Below are positions 1 through 13,710 of a stretch of DNA of 64,000 bases, in pieces. The stretch's first letter is position 1; the number at the start of each line of letters is the position of its first letter. Below the pieces are notes generated by a model. That model saw only the letters and a list, made by a program, of their open reading frames with translations, ran no database searches and had not been told where the DNA came from. The stretch comes from Membranipora membranacea (taxonomy: Eukaryota; Bryozoa; Gymnolaemata; Cheilostomatida; Membraniporidae), in NCBI GenBank assembly GCA_914767715.1, contig OU612068.1:25730001-25794000 (forward strand), read 5' to 3'. Made by a program: the position numbers and the translations under genes.

Positions 1-1286
1 AACCAATGAACTAAACCTCCTTTAGTTCATTGAGTGAACTCCCAATGACTATGAGTTCATTGCCCAAACACTTCACTCATCAATTCATCATCTTGAATGT
101 TCATCATTGGTTGAGCATTACTAGGATTATTGTCCTATCTTCATCCCGCAAGCCTTTATTTCTCTAACTGTGACAAAGCTTTGCTCCATCATAGCAATGA
201 AGAGGGAGTTCATTGATCATAGGCAGCTGGGGCTTGTAAACACGTCTGTCAGCTCAGTGTCTATTGTCACTGTGTGATATATAAATATGCAAAGCCTGTA
301 CGTAGTGACTTGAGTGACAATGAACTTTTCTTCAATGCTGTACACCTATGATTCCAAGTTAGAACTATAAGTTGGATCTTCATTCATCATTTGGGTAGTT
401 TACTCAGAAGAAGGGCTAGTTTAACTTATTCTCCCTACAAGCAATCTCAATTTCCACCACTGTCCACTGAGCCCAGATTAGTAGATTTAGTACTAGAAAG
501 TGACTCACCTCTTCTTAGGGAAAAGTCTAGCCAAACACACCTGCTAGTGGCCTTGTCTATCGCGCAGTGTATATAATTCAAGGGTGACTGTCGTCACAAA
601 CCTATCTGCATACAATTTTCGTTGCCGGGTGGCTTTGTGGCAGCAATCATTTATACCGCAAACACATCCGTAAGGGTTTGTTATGGCTATATAGCATGTT
701 ACAAGCCCATCTGGGTGGTCTTGTCAAATACTGGACCGGAGGCCATTTTAGTGATCGTCAGATCCAGATTGGTTCTTATTGCAGCAATACTCCATCCCCG
801 ACTACTGAACACATTACAGACGTACACAAAAAAGACCAGAATGAATGCTTCAGACAAGAAGTATCAGAAGTTTACAAGGTCAGTGTGGCTAACATAGTTC
901 TAGTTTTACCTCTATGACTGCATTTGGAGGTGCTCCTCCTGACTGGTCATTCTAATGCGAAAAAGGGCAACTCAAATTGTTTGCATAAAGGTCGAACTTG
1001 ATTAAATAAAGGAGTCAACTACTTGATCCAAAACAGCTTTTCAACACAACATTCGCTTTTCACAAACTCGCTTGTCAATAGTGTACGCCTAGTTAGTAAG
1101 AACAATCTTTCTGATTATCTGGGTTTTATTTGTGGCTTGTGAGGAAGATAACCTATACCCTAACCCGCCGGTACCAGCTACCCTTTTTCGAAGAGGCAGA
1201 GGAGGATCATTTTACTGCATGCAAGCACACACTAGACCTCCTGCAATGATAGCTTGATTTGACAACATTTCTACTTTTCCTTTTAG
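1..1286 (+). promoter_or_regulatory. 5' region of F-box gene F1A
   Basis: No exon could be firmly placed here. A TATA-like stretch TATATAAATAT lies at 279-289. A 21-base near-palindrome with CAATGAA and TTCATTG arms lies at 195-215 and recurs inverted upstream of paralogue F3. Open frames at about 622-917 are kept in the second copy of this region (57388-57683), but no splice border there matches the phase needed by the first recognised exon, so a 5' exon is possible but unproven. Promoter status is inference. Confidence 0.3.
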
Positions 1287-4200
1287 TGACAACTCCGCAG
1301 GGTCGAAAGAAGAGATAACTTTGCAAAGCTCCTGTCGTACTTTGAACATTGCTGAGAATACCTTTTACATGGAACTGCCCTATGTTCTATCAATGCATGT
1401 TATGTCAGAGCAATATGTGTCAACGGAAGAGGCGTGCTTTCTTAGAGAATTACCATTATGTATGGGACTTGGTATAATGTCATTTCTGGCAACCTATATT
1501 GCCCGTCAACAGATAAATCTAGTGAAAAGGACACCAAAGAAAATACATAAGAAGCCAGTAACTCTCCTCGCTCCATATATGAAGCCACTGCCAGGGACTT
1601 GTTCTATCGAGGAACTGTCTGATGAGATTTTAATCATCATATTCTCTCAGCTTGACAGTCAGTCTCTCATCAGGTCCTCTAGGTATGTAACGATAAGTTC
1701 AACTGTCTGAGTGCTATATACATAACTGCAGATTTTTAACTGTTGAAGTTAATAATGGTTTACAGTGTTGGCAACAAGTATTAAACGGGTGAGCTCCATT
1801 CCCTGCAGGCAGTATGTCTGCGATACATATACAACAAATTGAGACAAACCAATTTTAACTGATAACATAGTTAACTCTTCGAAGGTCATGGACAGGTGAA
1901 CTAGGAGAGTATAATCCTAACCAGCGCTTACCATAACCAGTCCAGTAATAGCATATTGATGTGATCACCACACCGGTGTCGCTGTTTCAACCTTATGACA
2001 TTTGCTCATAGAATCTCACACTTGAAGTCTGCTGTAGATTATTATGTACTGATTAAATACTAACTCGAGGAACTCATTATCATGCTGCTGGTCACTTTGA
2101 TTAGGCTTAGGGCTTGTGGCAGTGTTGAGCCTGAATCTGAAGACTTTAAAGATTACCATGAAGATATGATGATATAAGAAAGAGGCAGCAACATTTGCAA
2201 ATATTGTCTGCCCCTTGCCCCTGCTCACCAAATTGAAGTAACATAATTTAAGTGACTTTTGTCAGTATTAATAATTTGTACCTGACTTCCTATTACAATA
2301 TACATAGAGTATGCAAGCGTTGGAACTTACTGAGCAAAGATAAATCACTGTGGAGAGATGTCGATCTGAGCTTTCAGCCTCTTGTATCTAAGGATGCGCA
2401 GAAACTCATAAGGGAAAAATGTAACAATCAGTACACCAAACAGCTGTGCCTAAGTGCAAGAGAGAAGTCATTAGCTGGAAGGCTCCAGGCAACGGGATCA
2501 GAATGTAAGTCTGTCATTCCAGTAGTCCTACATCTATCTCAGATGATAGAAGGAAAACCAGGGCCTACTTTACTCTCTAATAGAGGAAGTTGTATGTGGA
2601 AAAGCGTGCTTGTTTTTTTTTTCTATTTTCCCACCAGCTTGTCATTTTTATACCGCAGGGTTTTCCTCTTCAAACATTGTTTTACACAAGATTAACTGAC
2701 TCTTAATGCTTTCATTCATGATATTCCTGTTTAGGTATCTCTCTTGGAGTTGTCCGTGAGATAAATGATAGGTGCCTATCACTGGAAACGTTCTACTTGT
2801 CACATGATCTGTTATTTAACAGGGACTTGCTCAGTCATCTCCCCTCTACACTCAAACATCTCAGCCTACCATACTGTAGCTTCAACGCTCAGAGCTTTAA
2901 GGCGCTACTCTCTCCAGGTTAGTGTTCTTGTTGTAGTAGAGATCTTGCTGTTTTTTGCGCAGGTGATTATTCATAGTTTAACAATTTGATACATGTCTAA
3001 CACAAATTCCTGTAGTTTTCTCATTGTACATTTAATATTTCCTTGAAATTTCCCTTTGAACATCTAAAAATGCAGAACTTTCGCGTTACAAAATTGAATG
3101 AATGTACTGAAAATTGGTATTGCGCATCTTATTTCACCGGTCAATTACTATTCAGCTGTTTCATAGGCAGATATTTTGCACTGGTATCTCAAAATATGCT
3201 TAACTGCATTTTCTTCAATTTGGTTAGGATTTGGTAATGGTTATCCCAATTTTCATTATTCAATTTATGTACGCAAATGAATGTACTATCCCTCGTTACA
3301 TCTCATCCCCACTCTGCTTCCCCAGCAGCAGAGTCATAGAAAGGGCTAGGCTTACATATGTTACACACGTACACCCTCTTTCTTTATAGGATTCATTCTC
3401 AACGAATTGACTCACCTTGATTTAACCGGGTCGCTTGTCGTGAAGCTGGTGCAGATAGCAGATGAAGAGTGGGTCTTGCCCCCGAAACTCACAACCCTGA
3501 TCATCCGGGATACACTTATTCCACTGTATGACTCGCCCCTTCTGGTAGCTATAGCAGATCACAAACCTCTACTCAGGCTGGACATTAGCTTGTGTAAATT
3601 CTCTATGGCAGAGTTAGAGATGATGTCTCGAGGACTAACTGATAATCTGGAAGTTTTGAACATGGCTGGTAGGCATTAAAGCATCTATGAAAAAACTTTA
3701 AAATAATCACAGGAACTGCTCCAGCTCATAAGCTTTGAAATGAGTCCAAGAACAACTCAATAGACAGTTTGCTGAGCTCTAATTTGAGGATTTGTCCTCT
3801 TTCTAGTTTGGTACTTTTAACCCACACCGCATAGGAAAAACGTGCTGAAAGAGGGTTATCTTGAAAACCGCTTACGTTAGGATAAAAATGATTTTTGATT
3901 CAGAATCTGCACCATTGGGGACTTGAAAGTTGCTAAATCTTAATTTTAGTGACAAAATTCATGAAAAATTCCATGAAATTTGTCCGCAAAACTGGCAGAA
4001 ATTGATATGATTGACTATCCGAATACCAATACTATATCCCTATCAGTTTGCGTAGGGGGGATATGATGTCATTGACTCGCGTAATCTCATCAAAATTTGA
4101 TGAAAAGAACTGTAATCCAGCATATACATGATACGTACCCTTTTTGGCATATGAATAAATATCCATATGTTCAACCTTGGGAGAAATAGGCATAACAAAG

Positions 4201-5137
4201 TACAGAAGTAAGCTTTTTGTGACAAAAGGAAGTTGTATCCAACTCATTCTCATTAATTTTAGGCTGCTTGATTTGTGATGATAAGGACTTTACAGTCCAA
4301 CGATACACAGATCTCGATGAGCTGGAGACAGAAATAGACATGAACGATAGCTCTTGGATTGGTGTATTCTTTTATGGATTCCATAACTTACATCAGCTCA
4401 ATGTCAGGAATGTGAGGCAACACTCTGGGAAACTCATGTGTACCATTGATGAAGGTGTATTTGATGGGTATGTATAGTTATCATCATATTACTATCATTA
4501 CCAACGTGATCATCATGATCATCAGCATCAATATCACCAAAGATCTTGGTATCAAAAATTTTTATGTAATATTGTCAAAATTGAATATCTTCCTCTGTAA
4601 GAAAACTTTGTTTTTTTGTGGCTTGGAGAAGAGCTGGAATCAATAATGGGCCGATTAATCGCCATTCAGTATAATATTTTGGGCTTAAATCTGTATTTCG
4701 TCAGTCAATGTGAATGTAAAGATTCGACGTTGTGTTTAACTGCTGTTATGTGAATACAACTAACATTTTTTGGTGTAGACGTTCTACTATTTGGGACACA
4801 ATCGACACTGACGGTGTCATTTTGGATGAAGAAGGAACAGAATGGAGCGATAGAGATTGTTGTGAAGACCCCTTAGAGAACTCCAAGTACAGCTTGGAGA
4901 AGAGAAGAGCTAAAGAATATGTTGATTTAATGGAAATTCATCTCAGGTATCTCAGGTTTTACTAGCTTAAATTAGCACCTTTGGGTCTGATTCACACACA
5001 TTTATTTACTATATACTATATATCGGTGTTTTGAGACCCCTCCCCTGTTGATAACCTACCATTTCTTATGCTGTAGCTCTAATGAATCAGCTGTAGGCAG
5101 TCTGTATCGGGTCGAGTTATCCTCTCTCTTTATCTGA
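1287..5137 (+). CDS. F-box/leucine-rich-repeat protein F1A
   Basis: Seven exons with matching phases: 1287-1682, 2308-2504, 2735-2917, 3390-3668, 4263-4467, 4779-4946, 5077-5137 (stop TGA 5135-5137). Together they encode about 495 residues from the first exon border, or 468 if translation starts at ATG 1369. The F-box (ELSDEILIIIFSQLDSQSLI, then VCKRWNLLSKDKSLWRDVDL) is split by the first intron, a border shared with paralogue F3. Exons 3-5 carry irregular LRRs such as STLKHLSLPYC, LTHLDLTG and LEVLNMAG. Known family role: the F-box binds Skp1 in an SCF ubiquitin ligase and the LRRs bind the substrate; substrate unknown. An acidic C-terminal part (TIWDTIDTDG) is shared with F2 and F3. An upstream exon may be missing. 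AATAAA signals lie at about 6239 and 6249. Confidence 0.85.
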
Positions 5138-8100
5138 ACAGATAATAATGATGTGATGTGCACTTACAAATTATCCTAACCCCATAGCACCTGCTTTATT
5201 TTGATTAAGTGTGGCTTTATTCAGTCACAAGCCATCTTGCAGTCATTCTACTTTTGGTTGAGTGAAGAGGCAATAGAAAACCACTAAAAAGGCTACTCAA
5301 GATTCCTACCATATATTATGAATAGTTCAGGAGTATATTAATTGCTTGAGCATTGAGTATTGGTCAAGATGTAATCAATATTTATGGAATAATATCGATT
5401 GTCTCCTGTTTAATTTGTAAAATTTAATGTTGATGGGATTGGTTAGCTAAGAATCTCTAGCTGATATCTGCCAAGGTATCCAAACTATGTACCTCATCTT
5501 ACTTGGCCTTTCAAGACTTGAAAGTCTATCTAGCATGTTAGTCAAGCACGTAGATGTCTGTCAAAAAGCGTTGTGTTGGTGACAACTGTTGTTGTGTCAC
5601 CACTAATAACCTAATGGATTGCTTGTCACTAGTTTGGGAATGTATTTTCTTTGAAGTGGGGAGAGATGTTGTACATGTCCTTACCAGCATTATGGCCTCT
5701 ATGGAGATTGTATTCACTGTAAACTGGAAGCCAAATACACTGATAAATATCGCTGAACTATCCGATTAACTGCAGAGTACATTGCCTCCAGTTTACTGAG
5801 CCTCCACTTCAAGTAGTATGTGTGGCCTCTGAGGATACTATGATCTCATTTTTGTTTACCTCATTTTAACAGAGCTATTTCTTTTATTTTCTGATTTAGA
5901 GCATAAGTTGTATGTTGAGCCCAATTCACATTAATTTTGTACATTATTCGCAAAATGGCACCTAAGTCACTTTGGGCCAGAGTTGTGTTGTGTATAAGGC
6001 AATTCCATAAATTATTTTACAAAAGCAGTAGTTCAATTTATAGGTGTCTAGTCACGGTCATTGTAGCAAATAAATAAGAATTTATAATATTTTTGTAAAT
6101 TCCAAAGTGTTTCAGTTCATTTTAGTGGGTTAAAAGGTTTTAGAATTCATATCTGTCTCTTTTTTTTATATCATTATCTAAGTACCACTAAGTATTCACC
6201 GACATTTAGTACATAATCCCAAAGGTTGTTTATTTTTCAATAAATGCAATAAACATTTTTTTTGTTACTCAGCACATTGATCACTTTCTCTTCAAGTAGG
6301 AGGAAAGAAGTCTGCAAGTTCAACAAAAGCTGCTACCTGTCTTGACAAGCTTTGTTCGGTGACAGGCTAGAGTGACCTATCTATGCATTAGTATTAGTGT
6401 AAGACTAGTTTTTGGAACTATAATATAATCATGAGCGACCACTAGTAAAGTAAGTTAGGCAATGACTAACTCCTATTGTGAAGCTCCAGATCATGCAGGA
6501 ACGCAAGGTTATAACTATAAGAAGATTGACTTGGTTAACCCACCAACTGTAATTAAAGAATGGTGCATATTTAGAAGACAGAGAACAAAGAAGGATATGA
6601 GAAAAAGATGTTCGATGAAAAAATTTGTCTAGTCGAGAAATCAAAGGGCTGCATTTTTATTGAAGGGATTTGGCTTTAAAATACTCTAGGTTAATGTTAC
6701 CCCCTCTCCCCTGAGCAATAATTAGCCAGTTTATTTCTTCAAGATAGCTCCAGGTTATATGTAGTATTGCAGCATCAAGTGCCATTTTTCATATGAGTTA
6801 TTAAGGTCTTTTGTAAGCACTTTAATTGGCTTGGGTTGTATATCTAGATTCTAGCGCATTTGGCCAAGTCTTTAACTCCTTGATTTGGCTAACTGATTTT
6901 TATTCAAATGTCTATACTCTCCACTCTCCATCGTGAAATGTGAGCACCACAAGGATTGACTGCATCCTCGTTATAACTGTTTTTGCTGCTGCAAAAAACG
7001 CCAACGCCAAAGCTATTGAACTTCATTTATGAGAGTGTCATCATGCATAATGCCATCACGAAGGGTGGTCCTAGATTTCACAGTTTGTGCTAAAAACAAG
7101 TTTTTTATGGTATACATTTGTTAAAGGCCCAATATCTGCAAGCAATACATTAGTGTACAACCTAAAGTCCGTGTAAATGTTTAGTTTTTTTGGTGATATA
7201 CCGATGTTTGGGAGCTTACCCTTTACAAAAAACTGGCCTGTACGAAGGCGACCATAAACAAGTAAAATAAATCGTTATTACTTTTTATGTAGGTATCCAG
7301 TGTGTAACCATAATAAAGAGTGGACAGCTCTAGATAGAACAACTGTCAATCACTCTAAATTTCTATCTAGTAAGCAGGAAACCACTGAGAGTACAGATAA
7401 TTAGAACTACGTAATAGCTGATAATAAGGATTATTTTATTGAATAACCCAACAGCATTTTTTTGTACATTTCACAAGCTTACCCAATAGGATGCTATTGT
7501 TTAAAACACACCTGTTATTGCTAAACAGAACCTGAAAGTATAGGTATTACAGCTAAGAAGCTAATGCGTCAATATAAAAGTTTAATCAGGAGATTAACTC
7601 AGACCACAAGCTCCAACTTAACAAAGGCCTAGCAACTACACCCCTATCACCAAGTGTCAAATCCTCATTGGTGATAAAAAAACAGTGAGTTGTGAGACAA
7701 ATTGATATATGGAACCTAAATTTTTTGTTACTTGCATAATTAATTGCTCAATCAAAGCCAGGACAAAGCTTACATAAGTACTGGTGTATAAACAGGCTGG
7801 GATCGGTCAGGAAAGAAATAATCCTTTTACTTCTTTTCTCATTCTACCGAATAAGACTACTCCTTGACAAGACTCTCATCTGCCGCTCATTCAAAATCCT
7901 GGCAAAAAGTGAACAAATTAGAATAAAGGAAAACGTTAAATGCGTCAATAAAGTGTGAGTACTGTTCCTTTTGAGGTAAGGTATTTAATTTGGGATGAGC
8001 TCTGGCCACAATCCCAAAACAAAGGCCTGTCAGGAATACTGATCAACATGCATGGCTACTGAAGTGTGCTCATTACCACCATTGATTGTCAAGATAGTTT

Positions 8101-8935
8101 ATTTCCTACACCAGCTTAATATGTGTCTGAAGAGATCAGCCATTCTCGAAATGGTCATCTAAGGATAATATTAATGGCACTGCTGCATGCACCGCCTGGA
8201 CTTTCTTCTGTGATTGTTGACAACGAAAGATGCACACATTCTTACAATCTGAGTCCAACCCATCTCACAGTTTAATTTACGACAACAAAAAAAATTCTTG
8301 CAACCTGTGCATTCAATAAATTTCGCTCACAAACAGATGAAATCAGAACCATGTATTGTATCCTTCACAGCATGCTTGATGATAGACAATAGATATTTCC
8401 TGATCCAATATTGAACTACAGCTATGTGGTTGGATTGACTGATTACTTGATGGGAGTGCAATAAAATCTGGTATAGTGCAATCACATAATTCATACTTAA
8501 TTTCATAATTTCTTATTTAAATTGGGACAAAGAAATTTCATAGGAAGATGATCTTATGCATGCATTCAGCCTTTTTGTAGGAGCTATGGCTTTCAGCGTC
8601 TGACTCGGAACACCGGAAATCAAACATGCATGTACCATATCACATCTGCAGGAGACCGATTAAAACACGTTTTGTTTTATGATGTAGAAAAACAAGACCA
8701 GAGAGAGAAATGAATAATCCCTCTTTGTTTGATGCAGCAATACACAAATTCACAAGTCGCAATAATTAAGACAAAGGATAATTGAGCTGAAAACTCTCTA
8801 CATCTCAAGCCAATTTTACCATGAAGAACTGTTTGCCAGGGGAATATATTTTATTTTATCACCCTTTATGCCTTAATTTCAAAAACACCAAAATGTGAGT
8901 TAAGACATTCAAGTGTCAGTCAAGAGAGAGTCACA
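5138..8935. other. 3' region and intergenic DNA, no gene recognised
   Basis: AT-rich sequence with probable polyadenylation signals near 6239-6254. No coding exon with good splice signals was found on either strand. Bases up to about 7269 are repeated in the second copy at the end of the window. The rest to 8935 appears once here, and I saw no convincing transposon ends in it. Confidence 0.5.
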
Positions 8936-10314
8936 ATGAAGATCTCACCTTTTACTTGGAGCTTCAAACCCGAGCAACTTTTCTTGTTAACAGGTGAGTT
9001 GGCCTCTTTTATATGGCAAACTTAACGGGATAAAACAGGGGAAGAGATTTCAATTTTGATTCCCTGACACGAAGTACTGAGAACATGCATATTTCATTTA
9101 TTCTAAGACAATCGGGGGTCAACGGCCATGGCAAAGAACAAATAGAACACCATATCTAGGTTTCCTGCAGAAGTAGATGTTGAATGTGCTTGTAACTGTG
9201 GCTTTGTGACGTTCAACCTTTTTTCAGCATTGATTTTCTTGTATTCAGAACTGCGCACTCAAATTTAGTTTGATGACAATGCATTATATCATCATTGCAT
9301 CACATTTCATTTTTAGTTTTAGTAGGTCAATACTTAGCTGAATATTGCCCAACATTCAGATTGAAGAGCTCTGATAGAGAATATGGTATAGCAAGATTAA
9401 GACACCGGGAAACCTCGACGTTTGTGACATTCGACCCAGTATCCTACGAAATCATCTTACTGCCTTATGAGTATATGACAAGAGGTAAATGTTGTTGTCA
9501 TGGTTACAATTAATCCTTTTTTTCACTGATTGATGCAGTCCATACACTCTTATTACTTAACAGCTTTAATTAGCCTTTTTTTTCAATGATTGATGCTCTC
9601 TGTACACGGTTATTACTTAACAACTTTATATATGGCAGCATCAACAGTACTAAAAGAAACTCAACATGGCAAAAAAGTCAGTTATCAGTGTTCTTTTAAT
9701 TAAGACATATGGTATCATAGTTTGAGGTTAATATTAATAATAAATACATATTATAGGGAGATAGATAATAAGATAATACATAATTATTTTACCATTTTCT
9801 AGCTTGCTTGTTTTTATTTTTAGCGATTCATCATCAGGCTATGTCATATGATTTATATTCATTGGATGGAGTAGATGATAGAAGATACTTTGTTGCTATT
9901 AATATTTGGAATACAAAGATAGTACCAGGATTTGGTTTTACTTATTATGTTCAAGGTCAATTCACAGTAGATCCATCTGGAATTACTCTCATTACAACGG
10001 TACGTGGAATTTTCTTATGACTCTTAAGAATTTCTTATTGTTGCTGAAATGGAATTAAATTTCGTGTGTATGCATTGTAAGTTGTAGCATATTTTGTTAT
10101 AATCAAAGTAATTGTTATCAAATCAAACTAGTCAACTTAGCCATAAGATGGTTTGATTTTAGCAAAATTAAATTTAAAATTCCTTCACCGCTCATAAATG
10201 TATATTTTCAGCCCAGCTCAAATCCTGCACCTCCAATTGTTACCATGTGTGACAGCCACATCTTTGAATGGTTTGCTGAAGCAGGAGCTAGTTTCAAACT
10301 TCTCAAACACAGCA
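8936..10314 (+). CDS. Gene A: unrecognised 5' gene part, four exons
   Basis: Exons 8936-8993, 9323-9484, 9824-9999 and 10212-10314 join in one open frame (phases 1, 1, 0, then 1) with good GT/AG borders, giving about 166 residues from ATG 8936. The N terminus (MKISPFTWSFKPEQLFLLT) is a weak signal-peptide candidate. Exon 1 is 58 bases and ends in phase 1, exactly as in the lectin genes at 23041 and 32226. The body has no domain I recognise; it includes FDPVSYEIILLPYE and TMCDSHIFEWFAEAGASFKL. No certain 3' end was found. Open frames at 10930-11060 could be a last exon, but the acceptor is poor. A LINE lies just beyond, so the gene may be truncated. A decayed copy of the exon 3 area lies at 13120-13710. 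Confidence 0.55.
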
Positions 10315-11400
10315 GTAAGTTGGCTTACCTTTAATTTTAACCGAGTCACAAGGTTCTGATTTCTTGGTCACTTCTTATTAACATCGATCAACTTTGCAAA
10401 AATTTCATGTCAATAGTCTTTAACTGAAACACTTTACAGGGGGATTAGAATTATTATCTTAAACATATTTTGTATCCTGATAATGAACTATATTATTTTG
10501 AAAGAAAAGATACAAATTTGTGATCTAATTGTTTCAACATTTATTTATGGCTTGAAAAATTTAAAGTTTGATTATAAATCGCTTTATGCAACAATCTTAA
10601 TTCAATGTCAGGTTTTTTCATTCGCCATTGGAATTACTTTTAATTTCAATAATACATTTCAATCCGAAGGTTTTACCTGATGTAAATAATCTTTTAAGGT
10701 AGTTCAATTTAATGTTTGAATTCGAAGCTTGAGCAATATTTTTGTCTCTTTGCTTTGAGGTCATGCCTCACCTAGGAAACTAACTTGAGAACTATAGGTT
10801 CGATTTTCTTGATCTTACATTCTAATTGTAGCTATTCCTTGTTTAGCGAATTTCAAACCCTCAAATTTTTTTAATATCACTTCCTATGATTTTGATTGCA
10901 ATTTAAAAAAACTTAGGCCGCTAGTGCCCTTGCAAAAGAATGGAGTTGCCAATTGCTGGGAGCCTCTGGCTCAGACACCTCACAACCATTTATTCGTATC
11001 CAACCAAGATTGGCAGCACAAAATAGTCCCGACAAAAGTATTTCGATACAATAAGTCTTAGTAGCAATCCTTGATATGAATTTAAAGTACTAGAGGTTGT
11101 ATTTAAAGTACTAGAATTTAAAGTACTAGAGGTCTACAGCCTCGTTTGGTCTTCTTGTTATGTAATCCATTGTGCTGGGATGATGATTCGGCTTGCGTTA
11201 CGCTGATAGCTTTCAAAATGTCTGCATTTATTACTTGAAAATCTGTCGACATACAGTTTTGTAAAATGGAGAATATCCTCTCGCCCATACTGTAAACCAC
11301 CAGATGTCATACACGACAGCGTGCGTCTCTACAAGAGCTGCATGTTGGTATAAGTCACTTGAGTGTACGTAGATAAGAACTGGTAATAATCCAAGAAAAC
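10315..11400. other. Intron or intergenic DNA after gene A exon 4
   Basis: No firm exon. About 10460-10760 is related to 13430-13710 (see the decayed duplication). A short open stretch at about 10918-11060 is readable in two frames and could be a terminal exon, but its acceptor lacks a pyrimidine tract. A small direct repeat containing ATTTAAAGTACTAGA lies near 11079-11130. Confidence 0.35.
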
Positions 11401-12390
11401 TCAGAGAGCAGCTATCAGTGCAGCTAGTTAGGTCGAGCGCTATTGACAAACGCAAACAGAACCAAAAACTATTAAGTTGGATAAAGCCATCTAATCACCT
11501 ACGAACACTTTCAGACAACACTTATGACACCAAACAAAATGCTACTGGCTTATGTATATTAATGATGTACATGTCGAGGGATTCCAATCAGTCAAATATG
11601 CAGACGATTCCTCATTCTATCTGCCAGTACTCAAGCAGTCAGTTTTCACCATATTACCAGCTATACAACAGACACAAACATGGTCAGAGAAAAACAGCAT
11701 GCAGCTAAATACTGGTAAAACTCATAAACTTTCGCCTGAACCACCAGGTCGAGCATCGTGACCCTCTACAATTACACGACAATATTAGTATAGAACCATC
11801 TAGCACTGTTAAATTTTTAGGCATTTTAGTAGACAACTTTTTGACTTTTATTGATCATGTTGAATTTTTAGTGGAAAAATGTAGTTCGAAATTGTTTTTA
11901 ATGAGACAGCTCAAACGATTGGGTATGAATGATGATGGGCTTAAATTATTTTATTGTGCTTATATTCGATCTGTTTTAACATGTGGCCCTCAAGTTTTTT
12001 ATACACAATTATCAGATTCTATGAAAGCGAAACTTGAGAAAGTGCAAGAAACAGCCACCAAAATTATTTTACTATGCTTAGATTACCAGAACAGGCTGTC
12101 CGTTTTAGATTTATGCACACTAGACTCTTTTATCAAGAAACTATCTGTAAATCATTTTCTAAAGATTTCTGGAGATGACAAACATCCACTTTTTAGTAGA
12201 GTAAATTTTAATCTGGAGAAACGATTCTCTCGCCTAAATACGAAGTATAGACGACCTAGATGTCGCACTGTGAAGCGTAACAACAGCCTTTTTCTATTTT
12301 TTATGCGTCTCTCAAACAATTTTTCTTAACACACATTCATTTTTATCATCCTGAAATATTTCTCACTATGATACAGAATGTGAAATAAAA
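11400..12390 (+). mobile_element. CR1/L2-like LINE remnant, 3' part of reverse transcriptase
   Basis: Translated pieces give the reverse-transcriptase core YINDVH...KYADD at about 11552-11610. After a frame change near 11760-11820, the thumb-side region runs at 11841-12329 (VKFLGILVDNFLTFIDHV, then SVLTCGPQVFY). The stop at 12327-12329 is followed by a short 3' UTR and the (CATA)n tract, which fits a LINE with a simple-repeat tail. The element is 5' truncated and frameshifted, so it is dead. It lies between genes A and B on the same strand. Confidence 0.8.
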
Positions 12391-12620
12391 TACATACATA
12401 CATACATACATACATACATACATACATACATACATACATACATACATACATACATACATACATACATACATACATACATACATACATACATACATACATA
12501 CATACATACATACATACATACATACATACATACATACATACATACATACATACATACATACATACATACATACATACATACATACATACATACATACATA
12601 CATACATGCATACATACATA
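12391..12620. repeat. (CATA)n microsatellite
   Basis: About 57 tandem CATA units in 230 bases, with one CATG interruption near 12605. It directly follows the LINE 3' end and probably expanded from the element's tail. The long Met-Tyr-Val-Cys open frames it creates on the reverse strand are artefacts of the repeat. Confidence 0.97.
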
Positions 12621-13119
12621 CCATAGTAACAGACATGAGTTAACAAGCCAGATTGTGAACAATTGATAAAATACACTAAAAATGACTGGATTTTAGAGAC
12701 TTATATTACTACGCCAAATCAAGTGCAGAAACAATGCTTGGAGGTCGCCTCTATCACAAATAAAATTCAGTCTAATCGAGGTTTTTACATATTTTTACGT
12801 CTCGTAATGCCAAGCTTTGGTGCATTTTAAAAAAATTTATTTTAGGAGTTAAATAATTCAAAATTGTCAAGTCACGCACCATTTCTTTTTCATCAATACT
12901 GGCCAGCACTGGGTTAGTGAGGGCAATAAGGTAGTTGCATTTGTCCACCTTGGCGAACAATTGATACAGCACAATTTCCTTATAGCACTGTCAACACTGA
13001 TTTTTTAGCTAATAGTATGTGAATTTGAATGTCATTTTTTTCGAGCCAAAGCATATATTTAACTATATTGTTGTTATGGCTGCATGATATATGGGTAGGG
13101 TAGTCTTTATGGAATGACA

Positions 13120-13710
13120 GCATTTGTTGCTCCAAAAACTCGCAATGTCTTTTTATATGAACAATAGTAACAATAAGTTTTGGCTTGTTGCTGAAACTCA
13201 AGGTCACACTATGACATATGATATTACGTCATTGTGTAACATTGTTAAATTTTGTGTGATAGACTTTGATCATATAGATGAGAAACCCTACAACATTTTT
13301 CGGTGAGGCATGGCATTAATTGTTCTAAGATGTAAGAGTCTGCTTTTCAGAATAACTTTTTATTAACATTGCCAAAGTTTCAGAGTGATCAAAATTATTC
13401 TCCTGCTGTTTATTTATCATTATTATGTATGAACTCTATTTCGAAAGAAGAAATAAGTTTATGATCTATTTATTTCCCCATTACTATATTGCTGATAATG
13501 CAAATATTAAAAGGTAACATTTTGCATAAAATTCACTTTGACAATTGACAAGGAAACTTTGTCCAATAGAAAATTTTTAATTCGCCAATTTCATTACTCG
13601 ATTTTATCTTGAATGATTCTCCTGATGTATATTACTTTTCAAGGTATTTTCAACCTAATATTCAAATTTGAAGCTTTATGCAAAAGTATTTTGCTCTGTT
13701 TTAATTTTAC
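13120..13710 (+). pseudogene. Decayed copy of gene A exon 3 and following intron
   Basis: Around 13195-13235 the sequence reads HTMTYDITSL, matching HQAMSYDLYSL of gene A exon 3, and the DNA ACTATGACATATGAT matches the exon. Downstream, 13430-13690 aligns by eye with 10480-10720, for example in the segments beginning GAACT and ending GAAGCTT, with many substitutions and small gaps. The frame soon closes. I infer an old local duplication that was later separated by the LINE. Confidence 0.5.

Noticed and set aside
622-917. 5' coding exon of F1A
   Set aside because: Open frames exist and a donor-like AAG|GTCAGT follows, but the phase does not fit the exon at 1287.
12326-12676. Long Met-Tyr-Val-Cys reading frames on the reverse strand
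   Set aside because: They are translations of the (CATA)n microsatellite in all three frames, not a gene.
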